Source: Croceibacterium soli (GTDB lineage Bacteria > Pseudomonadota > Alphaproteobacteria > Sphingomonadales > Sphingomonadaceae). Taken from it: DNA of 64,000 bases. The stretch is from positions 620,001 through 684,000 of the forward strand of contig NZ_WTYK01000001.1 of NCBI RefSeq assembly GCF_009828065.1. The letters run 5' to 3'. Made by a program: the position numbers and the translations under genes. This document shows positions 21,395-31,008 of this stretch, one piece after another (position 1 is the stretch's first letter; each line of letters starts with the position of its first letter). The notes under the pieces are model-generated. The model was given only the letters and a program-made list of their open reading frames with translations, had not been told where the DNA came from and ran no database searches.

Positions 21395-21413
21395 TCCGAT
21401 TGTTTCAATCGGA
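21395..21413. promoter_or_regulatory. Inverted repeat upstream of ahpC, candidate regulator site
   Basis: The sequence tccgattgtttcaatcgga is a perfect palindrome of two 8-base arms around TTT and contains a T-N11-A core. It lies about 83-101 bases before the ahpC start. Position and symmetry would fit a LysR-type regulator such as OxyR, but the classical OxyR consensus is not matched exactly. Confidence 0.4.
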
Positions 21414-21445
21414 TCACTCGATCACTGGTGGCAAAAACATCGGGA

Positions 21446-21588
21446 AAGCTGTGCAGGGTCCTTCGAGACGCTCGGACTGCGTCCTCGCTCCTCAGGACGA
21501 ACGGGTTATTGGCCAGGTTTTCACAAAGTCCGTTCGTCCTGAGGAGAGATCGAAGCCGAAGGCTGAGAGCTCGTCTCGAAGGACCCGG
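21446..21588. repeat. Long inverted repeat of the 'cctgaggacgaac' family
   Basis: The left arm starts gggtccttcgagacgctcgg and the right arm ends cgtctcgaaggaccc, and the inner parts ctcaggacgaacggg and ccgttcgtcctgag also match. The whole 140-base block can fold into a long cruciform or RNA hairpin. It sits between ahpC (upstream side) and aroC (3' side), next to the aroC stop. It is related to the elements at about 38262-38366 and 41279-41485. Confidence 0.8.
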
Positions 21589-21595
21589 TGCAACC

Positions 21596-22666
21596 TCAGC
21601 CGCACTGAGCGCGGTGCAGCATCCTGTGATCCGCCAGCACCAGCGCCATCATCGCCTCGACCACTGGCGCGCCGCGTATCCCGACGCACGGATCGTGCCG
21701 CCCCTTGGTCATGAGCTCGGCCGCCTCCCCGTCACGGGTAACCGTCACCTGCGGAATCAGGATCGAGCTGGTGGGCTTGAACGCCACCCGCACCACCACC
21801 GGCTGCCCGGTGGAGATGCCGCCGGCGATCCCGCCCGCATGGTTCGCCAGGAACTCGGGCGAGCCGTTCGCGCCGGGCCGCATCGGGTCGGCATTCTCCT
21901 CCCCGCGCAGGGCCGCGGCCGCGAAGCCGTCGCCGATCTCCACGCCCTTAACCGCGTTGATGCCCATCATCGCCGCTGCCAGGTCGGCATCGAGCTTGGC
22001 GTAGATCGGTGCGCCCCAGCCGGCGGGCACTCCCGTGGCGACGCACTCGACCACCGCGCCCAGGCTCGATCCTGCCAGCCGCGCATCGTCGACCAGCTTC
22101 TCCCACCGCTTCGCCGCCCCCGCGTCGGGGCAGAAGAACGGGTTTCGGCCGATCTCCTCGGCATCGAACGCCGCGCGGTCGATCGCATCGCCCCCGATCT
22201 CGGAGACGTAGGCGGTGATGGCAACCTCCGGGATCACCAGCCGCGCCACCGCGCCCGCCGCCACGCGCGCCGCCGTCTCGCGGGCCGATGAGCGCCCGCC
22301 GCCGCGATAGTCGCGGAAGCCGTACTTCGCGTCGTAGGCGTAATCGGCATGGCCGGGGCGGTAAGCCTTGGCGACGTCGGAGTAGTCCTTCGACCGCTGA
22401 TCGACGTTCTCGATCATCAGCGAGATCGGCGTCCCCGTGGTCCGGCCTTCGAACACGCCGGAAAGGATGCGGACCTGGTCCGGCTCCTGCCGCTGGGTGG
22501 TGAACTTGCTTGTGCCCGGCCGCCGCGCATCCAGGAACGGCTGGATCGCCGCCTCGTCCAGCGCCAGCCCCGGCGGGCACCCGTCGACCACGGCGCCCAG
22601 CGCCGGCCCATGGCTCTCGCCCCAGGTGGTAAAGCGCAAGACGCGGCCGAATGTGTTCCAGCTCAT
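21596..22666 (-). CDS. aroC: Chorismate synthase
   Basis: The last enzyme of the shikimate pathway, converting EPSP to chorismate with reduced FMN. The 356-residue sequence shows the family signatures [14 protein letters not shown] at the start, the arginine-rich [17 protein letters not shown] region near residue 125, and the C-terminal FKPTSSI and [19 protein letters not shown] motifs. It appears monocistronic, followed by a long inverted repeat and preceded by a 265-base gap with 'gcggagacgcgg' repeats. Confidence 0.97.
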   Translation of the reverse strand: MSWNTFGRVLRFTTWGESHGPALGAVVDGCPPGLALDEAAIQPFLDARRPGTSKFTTQRQEPDQVRILSGVFEGRTTGTPISLMIENVDQRSKDYSDVAKAYRPGHADYAYDAKYGFRDYRGGGRSSARETAARVAAGAVARLVIPEVAITAYVSEIGGDAIDRAAFDAEEIGRNPFFCPDAGAAKRWEKLVDDARLAGSSLGAVVECVATGVPAGWGAPIYAKLDADLAAAMMGINAVKGVEIGDGFAAAALRGEENADPMRPGANGSPEFLANHAGGIAGGISTGQPVVVRVAFKPTSSILIPQVTVTRDGEAAELMTKGRHDPCVGIRGAPVVEAMMALVLADHRMLHRAQCG

Positions 22667-22723
22667 GGGGAGCGGCCTTGGCGCAAGATGCCCCGCCTGT
22701 CCATATTCGGCCTTTGTGGATCA

Positions 22724-22862
22724 CGCGGAGACGCGGAGGCGCGGAGGATCCTCGCCGCGCCGCAGGCTCTCACATCCACGTCGCGGACTGGAGGGCTCAA
22801 CGTTATCGAGCGGCTTCGCCGCTCAGGGCATCATCTCTGCGCCTCCGCGTCTCCGCGTGAAA
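22724..22862. repeat. Pair of 'gcggagacgcggag' repeats in inverted orientation
   Basis: A block near 22724-22752 (cgcggagacgcggaggcgcg) is mirrored by ctctgcgcctccgcgtctcc near 22830-22855. The pair occupies the gap between the divergent aroC and ruvA genes, where promoters must also lie. The same sequence family is abundant at 32628-33117. Confidence 0.75.
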
Positions 22863-22931
22863 ACCAAATCTGGCGGCGATTGGGCATCAGCAGGACTAGC
22901 CAAGGCCCCGGCTCTCGGGCAGGAACAAAAC

Positions 22932-23531
22932 ATGATTGCGAAGCTGAAGGGGCGGCTGGACGAAACCGGGGCGGACTGGGCGATCATCGACGTCCAGGGC
23001 GTCGGCTATCTGGTCCACTGCTCGTCCAAGACCCTCGTGGCACTCGGTGAAGTGGGGGAAGCCTGCACCGTCTTCACCGACCTCCAGGTCAGCGAGAACG
23101 ACATGCGCCTGCTCGGCTTCGCCGAAGCCGGGGAGCGGGACTGGTTCCGCCTGCTGACCGGCGTCCACGGCGTCGGCAGCAAAGTCGCCCTGGCGATCCT
23201 CTCCGCCCTGTCGCCCGCCGAACTGCAAAGCGCCTGCTCCAGCGGCGACGCCGCCCAAGTCTCCCGCGCCCAGGGCGTCGGCCCCAAGCTGGCGGGCCGC
23301 ATCGTCAACGAACTCAAGGACAAAGCCGGCGCACTGCCCGGCGGCACCGGCCTCACCACCGCGATCGCCCCCGCCGGCAGCGCCAGCGCCGACGCCGTCT
23401 CCGCCCTCCAGAACCTCGGCTTCAAGCCCGCGGTCGCGGCCAGCGCCGTGGCCCACGCGCAGGCGGAGCTGGGCGAGGAAGCCGGGCTGAACGACCTCGT
23501 CCGCGTCGCGCTGAAGAGGGCGGCCGGTTAA
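22932..23531 (+). CDS. ruvA: Holliday junction branch migration protein RuvA
   Basis: The DNA-binding tetrameric partner of RuvB in Holliday-junction branch migration. The 199-residue protein starts at MIAKLKGRLDETGADWAIID, the OB-fold, and has the helix-hairpin-helix region LLTGVHGVGSKVALAIL and QGVGPKLAGRIVNELKDK. It ends with the RuvB-binding three-helix domain, LNDLVRVALKRAAG. The open frame extends upstream of the ATG but has no RuvA resemblance. Its last ten codons and following sequence are duplicated 200 bases downstream, and ruvB lies about 1 kb away instead of adjacent. Confidence 0.95.
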   Translation: MIAKLKGRLDETGADWAIIDVQGVGYLVHCSSKTLVALGEVGEACTVFTDLQVSENDMRLLGFAEAGERDWFRLLTGVHGVGSKVALAILSALSPAELQSACSSGDAAQVSRAQGVGPKLAGRIVNELKDKAGALPGGTGLTTAIAPAGSASADAVSALQNLGFKPAVAASAVAHAQAELGEEAGLNDLVRVALKRAAG

Positions 23532-23801
23532 TGCCCATCTCGCGAAATCCGGGCACCGCGCGTGCCGACAGATGGACCCTGAACCAAGTTCAGGGTGACG
23601 AGTGGGGTGGACGACGGGTTGCGGTCCCAACCCGTCATGCTGAACTCGTTTCAGCATCCATCGTGCCGGTAGCGCCATCGGGCAGGCTGGGCGAACCGGT
23701 CCGCGTGGCGCTCAAGAGGGCGGCGGGTTGATGTGTATCTCGCAAAATCCGGGCACCGCGCGTGCCGACAGATGGACCCTGAAACAAGTTCAGGGTGACG
23801 A
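23499..23801 (+). repeat. Direct duplication of the ruvA 3' end plus flanking repeat
   Basis: Bases 23499-23601 and 23699-23801 align without gaps at a constant offset of 200 bases, with 9 differences in 103 positions. Both copies contain the codons for VRVALKRAAG and a stop (TAA in the gene, TGA in the copy). Both then have the shared segment aatccgggcaccgcgcgtgc and a cctgaa-c-aagttcagg palindrome. The second copy has no complete gene attached and is a non-functional tail. Confidence 0.9.
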
Positions 23802-23848
23802 AGGGGGGGCAGGTCGGTCCATCCCCTCAACCCGCCATCCTGACACCC

Positions 23849-24018
23849 TTCCTCGTCATCCTGGACCCGCTTCCCGTCATCCTGGACCCGCTTCCCGTCA
23901 TCCTGGACCCGCTTCCCGTCCTCCTGGACCCGCTTCCCGTCATCCTGCTTCCCGTCATCCTGACTCCCGTCCTCATCATCCTGAATCCCTTCCTCGTCAT
24001 CCTGAACTTGTTTCAGGA
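23849..24018. repeat. 21-bp tandem array derived from a palindromic repeat arm
   Basis: The unit cgtcatcctggacccgcttc(c) is repeated about four times almost perfectly, followed by shorter degenerate units (cttcccgtcatcctg, actcccgtcctcatcatcctg). It ends in a complete palindromic element, cgtcatcctgaacttg...tttcaggatccatc. The unit is clearly a derivative of the arm of that element. No open frame of interest crosses it. Confidence 0.85.
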
Positions 24019-24348
24019 TCCATCCCGCCCCCCGGGCGGACAGAGAGGCGGCAGACCGAACCCGACCGCCAGGTCCCGCCACTCCGGGTTCTCGGCGTTG
24101 ATCAGGTTGATCTTCCACTGCCGGTGCCAGTTCTTGATCTGCTTCTCGCGGGTGATCGCCCGCTCCATGTCCCCGAACATCTCGAAGTGGACGAGGCTAT
24201 GGACCTTGTACTGCGAAGTGAAGCCGGGGATCAGACCCTCGCGATGCTGGACCAGCCGCTGCAGCAGGTTGGAGGTGACGCCGGTGTACAGCGTGCCGTA
24301 GTGCCCGCTCGCGAGGATGTAGACGCACGGGTCGCGCTCTCTCCGCAT
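24013..24348 (-). CDS. GIY-YIG nuclease family protein (UPF0213-like)
   Basis: A 111-residue single-domain protein with the GIY-YIG type core CVYILASGHYGTLYTGVTSN near the N-terminus. The downstream conserved segment includes LLQRLVQHREGLIPGFTSQY, HFEMFGDMERAITREKQIKNW and the NPEWRDL ending. Proteins of this type are putative small endonucleases of unknown role, widespread and often multicopy. The start at MRRERDPC is the one in frame with the domain. The last residues and the TGA stop are encoded by a palindromic repeat (ggatcctgaaac), so the 3' end looks rebuilt by repeat insertion. It lies antisense between ruvA and ruvB. Confidence 0.85.
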   Translation of the reverse strand: MRRERDPCVYILASGHYGTLYTGVTSNLLQRLVQHREGLIPGFTSQYKVHSLVHFEMFGDMERAITREKQIKNWHRQWKINLINAENPEWRDLAVGFGLPPLCPPGGRDGS

Positions 24349-24361
24349 GCGTTCGAGAGTG

Positions 24362-24500
24362 CGGAGAGATGGACCCTGAAACAAGTTCAGGGTGACGGAG
24401 AAAGGTCCGGATCGGATGCAACTCGTCATCCTGAACTCGCTTCCCCTCATCCTGCCCCCCTCACTCGTCATCCTGAACTCGTTTCAGGATCCATCCCGCC
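24362..24500. repeat. 'cgtcatcctgaac' palindromic repeats before ruvB
   Basis: One full element, gatggaccctgaaacaagtt...cagggtgacg, at about 24367-24397 is followed by partial units cgtcatcctgaactcgcttc and ctcatcctgcc. A full inverted element, cgtcatcctgaactcgtttc...aggatccatc, ends at about 24494, only some 20 bases before the ruvB start. These match elements at 23564, 23768, 24000, 32422, 32550, 38085 and 38150. Confidence 0.8.
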
Positions 24501-24515
24501 CCACGCACCACACGC

Positions 24516-25553
24516 ATGACCGATAACCCAGCCCTCACCCCCCAGCGCCAGCCGGAGGACCCGGACGCGGCGCTGCGCCCCAAGTCGCTGACCGAGTTCG
24601 TCGGGCAGGAGGCGGCGCGCGAGAACTTGCGGGTGTTCATCGAGGCTGCGCGCGGGCGCGGGGAGGCGATGGACCATGTGCTGTTCTTCGGGCCGCCGGG
24701 CCTTGGCAAGACGACACTGGCGCAGATCGTCGCGCGGGAGATGGGGGTCGGTTTTCGCGCCACCAGCGGGCCGGTGATCGGCAAGACCGGCGATCTCGCT
24801 GCGCTGCTGACCAATCTCGAGCCGCACGACGTGCTGTTCATCGACGAGATCCACCGGCTCAATCCGGTGGTCGAGGAAGTGCTCTACCCGGCGATGGAGG
24901 ACCGCGCGCTGGACCTGATCATCGGCGAGGGGCCCTCGGCACGCTCGGTGCGGATCGACCTGCCGCCGTTCACCCTGATCGGCGCGACCACCCGGCAGGG
25001 CCTGCTGACGACCCCGCTGCGCGATCGCTTCGGCATTCCGGTGCGGCTGAACTTCTACACCGTCGAGGAACTGGAGCGGGTCGTCACCCGCGGCGCGGGC
25101 AAGCTCGGCGTGGCCATCGAGCCCGCCGGCGCGCGCGAGATCGCCCGCCGCGCGCGGGGAACGCCGCGGGTCGCCGGCCGGCTGCTCAGGCGGGTGCGCG
25201 ATTTCGCCCACGTCGCCGGCGACGGGGTCGTAACGGCCGAGGTGGCCGACAAGGCGCTTACCCGGCTGGAAGTGGATTCGCTTGGGCTCGACGCGATGGA
25301 CCGGCGCTACCTCACGATGATCGCCGACACCTACAAAGGCGGGCCGGTCGGCGTCGAAACGCTCGCCGCCGGCCTTGCCGAGCCGCGCGACACGGTGGAG
25401 GACGTGATCGAGCCGTTCCTGATCCAGCTCGGCCTGGTCGCCCGCACCGCGCGCGGGCGCTGCCTCAACGACGGCGGCTGGAAGCACCTCGGGATGGCGC
25501 CGCCCAGCGGCACGCAGGCAGGTCTGTTCGACCCCGGGGCCGATTCGGACTGA
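24516..25553 (+). CDS. ruvB: Holliday junction branch migration DNA helicase RuvB
   Basis: The hexameric AAA+ motor that drives branch migration with RuvA. At 345 residues it has the Walker A motif [13 protein letters not shown] near residue 60, Walker [11 protein letters not shown], sensor [10 protein letters not shown] and the arginine finger region [11 protein letters not shown]. The C-terminal winged helix ([14 protein letters not shown]) follows. The start codon lies only about 20 bases from a palindromic repeat, so its leader is mostly repeat sequence. It should need its own promoter or read-through from ruvA across the repeat array. Confidence 0.96.
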   Translation: MTDNPALTPQRQPEDPDAALRPKSLTEFVGQEAARENLRVFIEAARGRGEAMDHVLFFGPPGLGKTTLAQIVAREMGVGFRATSGPVIGKTGDLAALLTNLEPHDVLFIDEIHRLNPVVEEVLYPAMEDRALDLIIGEGPSARSVRIDLPPFTLIGATTRQGLLTTPLRDRFGIPVRLNFYTVEELERVVTRGAGKLGVAIEPAGAREIARRARGTPRVAGRLLRRVRDFAHVAGDGVVTAEVADKALTRLEVDSLGLDAMDRRYLTMIADTYKGGPVGVETLAAGLAEPRDTVEDVIEPFLIQLGLVARTARGRCLNDGGWKHLGMAPPSGTQAGLFDPGADSD

Positions 25554-25792
25554 AGCGCCCTCGAAGGGGCGAACAGGTTAACGCCGCCATGCATCTCCCT
25601 GCAGTTCGGTTCCATAGTGGGACAGTGCTGCGCCAGTCCCCGGTTGCACGCCGCGAATCCCAGTTCGGGACCGGTGAAACATGGTTAACGTCATTGCTGC
25701 GGACGCACTTCAGGCTCCTCTTGGTCCAAACGGGCGGAGCCGCACCGGCCATTGGGGGCTGGCAGGCGAATCCCGCAGCTGAGAGAGAGACC
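25554..25792. other. Gap between ruvB and the PEP-CTERM gene
   Basis: About 240 bases with no recognised gene, although an open frame continues upstream of the PEP-CTERM start. The region is less GC-rich than its surroundings around 25660-25700 and is presumably the leader and promoter of the PEP-CTERM gene. No repeat or EcfG-type promoter was found. Confidence 0.4.
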
Positions 25793-26824
25793 ATGTCGGT
25801 AAGAATGGCCTTGGCTAAACTGTCTGCGGTTGCGGCCGGCGGTGCGCTTGCCGTGGGCGGCGCGGTTCACGTCGCCGAGGCGCCGGCGGCCGAGATGTCG
25901 GTCGACAAGGACGGCAAGTCGGTCAAGGCTCGCCCGGTCAAGTACGCCAAGCAGCCGGTCAAGACCCCCGCCCCCCGCAAGGTGCGGACCGTCCGCACGG
26001 AGGTCGAGTACATCTGCGAGGCGCCGAAGCGGCTGGTCGAGCACGAAGGCGAGCAGCGCTGCGTCGAGGAGCACCACATGGCGATGGTGCCGGTGCCGCT
26101 GCCTCAGCAGGCAGGCTTCGTCGGCAGCAGCGGCGGCGGCGTGCCGGTGGTGATCGGCGGCTCGGGCGGGTTCGGCGGAGGCTTCGGCGGTTTCGTCGGC
26201 GGCTTCTTCGGCGGATCGAGCAGTGGCGGCAGCGTGTCGGTCACCTCCACCACCACGACCAGCGGCAGTTCGTCGTCGACCAGTTCCGGCAACGTGACGA
26301 GCACCTCCGGCAACGTCTCGACCTCGGGCAACGTTTCGACGACGTCGGGCAACGTTTCGACATCGGGGAACGTGACGAGCACGTCGGGCAACATCTCGAC
26401 CTCCGGCAACGTTTCGACGTCCGGGAACGTGTCGACGACGACCTCCGGCAATGTCTCGACTTCGGGCAACGTCTCCACCTCCGGAAACGTCTCGACTTCG
26501 GGCAACGTCTCCACGTCCGGAAACGTGTCGACATCCGGCAACGTCTCGACGTCGGGCAACGTTTCGACCACCACCACGACTTCGGGGAACATCACGACGA
26601 GCACCTCGAGCTCGACCAGCAGTTCCAGTTCGACGAGCAGCTCCAGCTCGACCAGCACGAGTACATCGAGCAGCACCAGTACATCGACCAGCGGCGGTAC
26701 GTCGTCGAGCACCAGCACCACGTCGGGCACGCAAGTGCCGGAACCGTCGATGCTTTTGCTGTTCGGAGGCGGCGCGGCGATCGTCCTGCGGCGCCGCAGA
26801 AAGACTACTGCCCAGGCAGGCTGA
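25793..26824 (+). CDS. PEP-CTERM sorted surface protein with SGNVST repeats
   Basis: A 343-residue secreted protein. It has an N-terminal signal peptide (MSVRMALAKLSAVAAGGALA), a basic segment, a short region with two cysteines (VEYICEAPKRL and EQRCVEEHH), a glycine-rich stretch, then about sixteen units of the pattern SGN(V/I)(S/T)T followed by a Ser/Thr-only run. It ends in the classical sorting signal: QVPEPSM, a hydrophobic helix (LLLFGGGAAIVL) and RRRRK. PEP-CTERM proteins are processed by exosortase/EpsH, often with exopolysaccharide export. No exosortase is in this window. The start was set at ATG 25793 after GAGAGAGAGA. Every repeat unit contains an N-x-S/T sequence. Confidence 0.88.
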   Translation: MSVRMALAKLSAVAAGGALAVGGAVHVAEAPAAEMSVDKDGKSVKARPVKYAKQPVKTPAPRKVRTVRTEVEYICEAPKRLVEHEGEQRCVEEHHMAMVPVPLPQQAGFVGSSGGGVPVVIGGSGGFGGGFGGFVGGFFGGSSSGGSVSVTSTTTTSGSSSSTSSGNVTSTSGNVSTSGNVSTTSGNVSTSGNVTSTSGNISTSGNVSTSGNVSTTTSGNVSTSGNVSTSGNVSTSGNVSTSGNVSTSGNVSTSGNVSTTTTTSGNITTSTSSSTSSSSSTSSSSSTSTSTSSSTSTSTSGGTSSSTSTTSGTQVPEPSMLLLFGGGAAIVLRRRRKTTAQAG

Positions 26825-26846
26825 GCAGCCGGGAGTTGCCCGAGGG

Positions 26847-26878
26847 AAGGGGCGGCCCAGTCGGCCGCCCCTTCTTGG
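26847..26878. terminator. Bidirectional terminator between PEP-CTERM gene and acnA
   Basis: A perfect 11-bp stem, aaggggcggcc / ggccgcccctt, with the loop cagtc is followed by a short T-rich stretch in the plus direction. It starts about 22 bases after the PEP-CTERM stop and ends close to the stop of the convergent acnA, so it probably serves both. Confidence 0.8.
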
Positions 26879-26880
26879 TT

Positions 26881-29556
<2,676 letters not shown>

Positions 29557-29723
29557 CGCGGGGCTGTTCCTTCTCGTTGCCGGTCCGGCCGGGGTGGAAT
29601 CGCGGAGGAGCGCGGGGGCCGGATTTTGCGCGGCAACTGCGCGTTCCTCGTTGCAAAATCAAGGGCCACGGGATTGGAAACCGTGCTTCGCCGGGCTAGT
29701 TCGTGCAGCGAAGGAGCAAGAGC

Positions 29724-29951
29724 ATGCCGTTGGGATCGCCGGGACGCGCGCAGGAACCGATCCATGTCGTGCCGATGGCGCTGGCGCTGGCGCTCGCCGC
29801 CTTCGCGGGCGGAGCCCTCGGCCTTGTGTGGCATGTCCTGAGCGAGGACGGGAAAGCCGCCCCCGCCGCCGAAGGGCAGGCGGACGCTGCCGAGGACGAA
29901 CGCGTGCCGCCGCCCGCGCCGCCGACGAGCGCGCCGCCCGTCGGGCGCTGA
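29724..29951 (+). CDS. Small single-pass membrane protein of unknown function
   Basis: A 75-residue protein with one clear membrane helix (VVPMALALALAAFAGGALGLVW) and an acidic Ala/Pro/Glu-rich tail ending PPAPPTSAPPVGR. The ATG follows an AAGGAG ribosome-binding site at a good distance, which favours it over a GTG 21 bases upstream. It is divergent from acnA and its stop is three bases from the end of the convergent EamA gene. I do not recognise the family, and being short it is less certain than its neighbours. Confidence 0.6.
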   Translation: MPLGSPGRAQEPIHVVPMALALALAAFAGGALGLVWHVLSEDGKAAPAAEGQADAAEDERVPPPAPPTSAPPVGR

Positions 29952-29954
29952 GGC

Positions 29955-30839
29955 TTAGGCCGCGCTCTGCTCCGGCCGTTTGCGCGGCGCGGCGATCCAG
30001 CAGCCGACCACGATCAGTGCCGCCCCCACCAGCGTCGGCACGGTGAGCTGCTCCCGGAAGAACAGCCAGCCGAACAGCCCGGCCCAGAGGAAGCCGGTGT
30101 ATTCCAGCGGCACCAGCGCCTGCGCCTCCGCCCGGCGATAGGCCCACGACAGGACCATCGACGCCGATACGGCGAGGACGGCGGATGCGGCGATCCAGGC
30201 GGCGGTATCTGCGTCGGGCATGGCCAGGAACCAGGGCGCGAACAGCGCCAGCATCAGGGCGACGATACCGTTCTGAAAGGCGGTCACCTCGGCCGGCAGG
30301 GCGACGAGGGCCTGTTGCCGCTGCAGCACCAGGTTCCAGGCGTAAAGCAGCGAGGAGGCGAGAACCGCGGCGATGCCCCAGGTCGCTTCCGGGTGGCTCG
30401 CTTCGCTCCCCAGCCGGCCCCAGGCGATCACCACCACTCCGGCGAGGCCGAGCAGCGAGGCGGCCACCGCGGTCTTGGCAATGCGCTCCCCCAGCAGGAT
30501 CGCGGCGAGATAGAGCGCGGCCAGCGGCGCGATGAAGCTGAGCGCGATGGCTTCCGCCAGCGGCAGGCGGGCGATGCCCCAGAAGAACGTGAACGCCATC
30601 GCTCCGCCCACCACGCCGCGCAGCAGGTGCAGGCGCATGGCCCTTCGCGTCGGCCAGACCTGGCGGGTCGCCAGCCACAGCGGGGTGGCGATCAGGCAGC
30701 CGACGAGGCTGCGCAGCAGCAGCGCGCTGAACGCGCCGACGGCCATGGACGCGCCTTTCATCAGTGCGTCCATCAGGGAAAACACCGCCACCCCGGCCAG
30801 TGTCGCGGCAAACGGCAGCAGCGGATGGGCGCGGTTCAT
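29955..30839 (-). CDS. EamA (DMT) family transporter
   Basis: A 294-residue polytopic membrane protein with ten hydrophobic segments in two EamA repeats. It begins MNRAHPLLPFAATLAGVAVF and contains the first-repeat motif MDALMKGASMAVGAFSALLLR. The second repeat ends FFREQLTVPTLVGAALIVVGC. It resembles the RhaT/SAM-type DMT exporters, but the substrate cannot be told. It is unrelated in detail to the EamA protein at 1605-2549. The start was chosen at the ATG that begins the first helix. Confidence 0.85.
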   Translation of the reverse strand: MNRAHPLLPFAATLAGVAVFSLMDALMKGASMAVGAFSALLLRSLVGCLIATPLWLATRQVWPTRRAMRLHLLRGVVGGAMAFTFFWGIARLPLAEAIALSFIAPLAALYLAAILLGERIAKTAVAASLLGLAGVVVIAWGRLGSEASHPEATWGIAAVLASSLLYAWNLVLQRQQALVALPAEVTAFQNGIVALMLALFAPWFLAMPDADTAAWIAASAVLAVSASMVLSWAYRRAEAQALVPLEYTGFLWAGLFGWLFFREQLTVPTLVGAALIVVGCWIAAPRKRPEQSAA

Positions 30840-31008
30840 GCTTCGGGCTTTACGCGAATGCCGGCAGCGGGCAATGGCGCCGCATGCATGCAATGCTGCA
30901 CAGGTGATTCAGGCCCTGGTCAGCAGCGCTGGTTGATGCAGCCATATGAAAAAGGCACAGTCGAGGCGCCGTGAAGGCCGCCTTCTCGGGATCAACAGGG
31001 CACACACA

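Noticed and set aside
23849-24018. CRISPR-like appearance of regularly repeated 21-base units
   Set aside because: The units are directly adjacent with no unique spacers, and they derive from a neighbouring palindromic element; no cas gene is near.
26104-26730. 208-codon antisense open frame with repeated PDVETLP pattern
   Set aside because: It is the exact antisense of the SGNVST repeats of the PEP-CTERM gene, a by-product of the repeat codons.
29640-29720. EcfG promoter upstream of the small membrane protein (ggaaaccgtgctt)
   Set aside because: The -35 element is ggaaac, not ggaac, and no cgtt stands at 16-17 bases.
30880-30906. gcatgcaatgctgcaca as another PhaR-like box upstream of the EamA gene
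   Set aside because: Only a loose resemblance, no phasin or PHA gene nearby, and chance occurrence of such words is likely.
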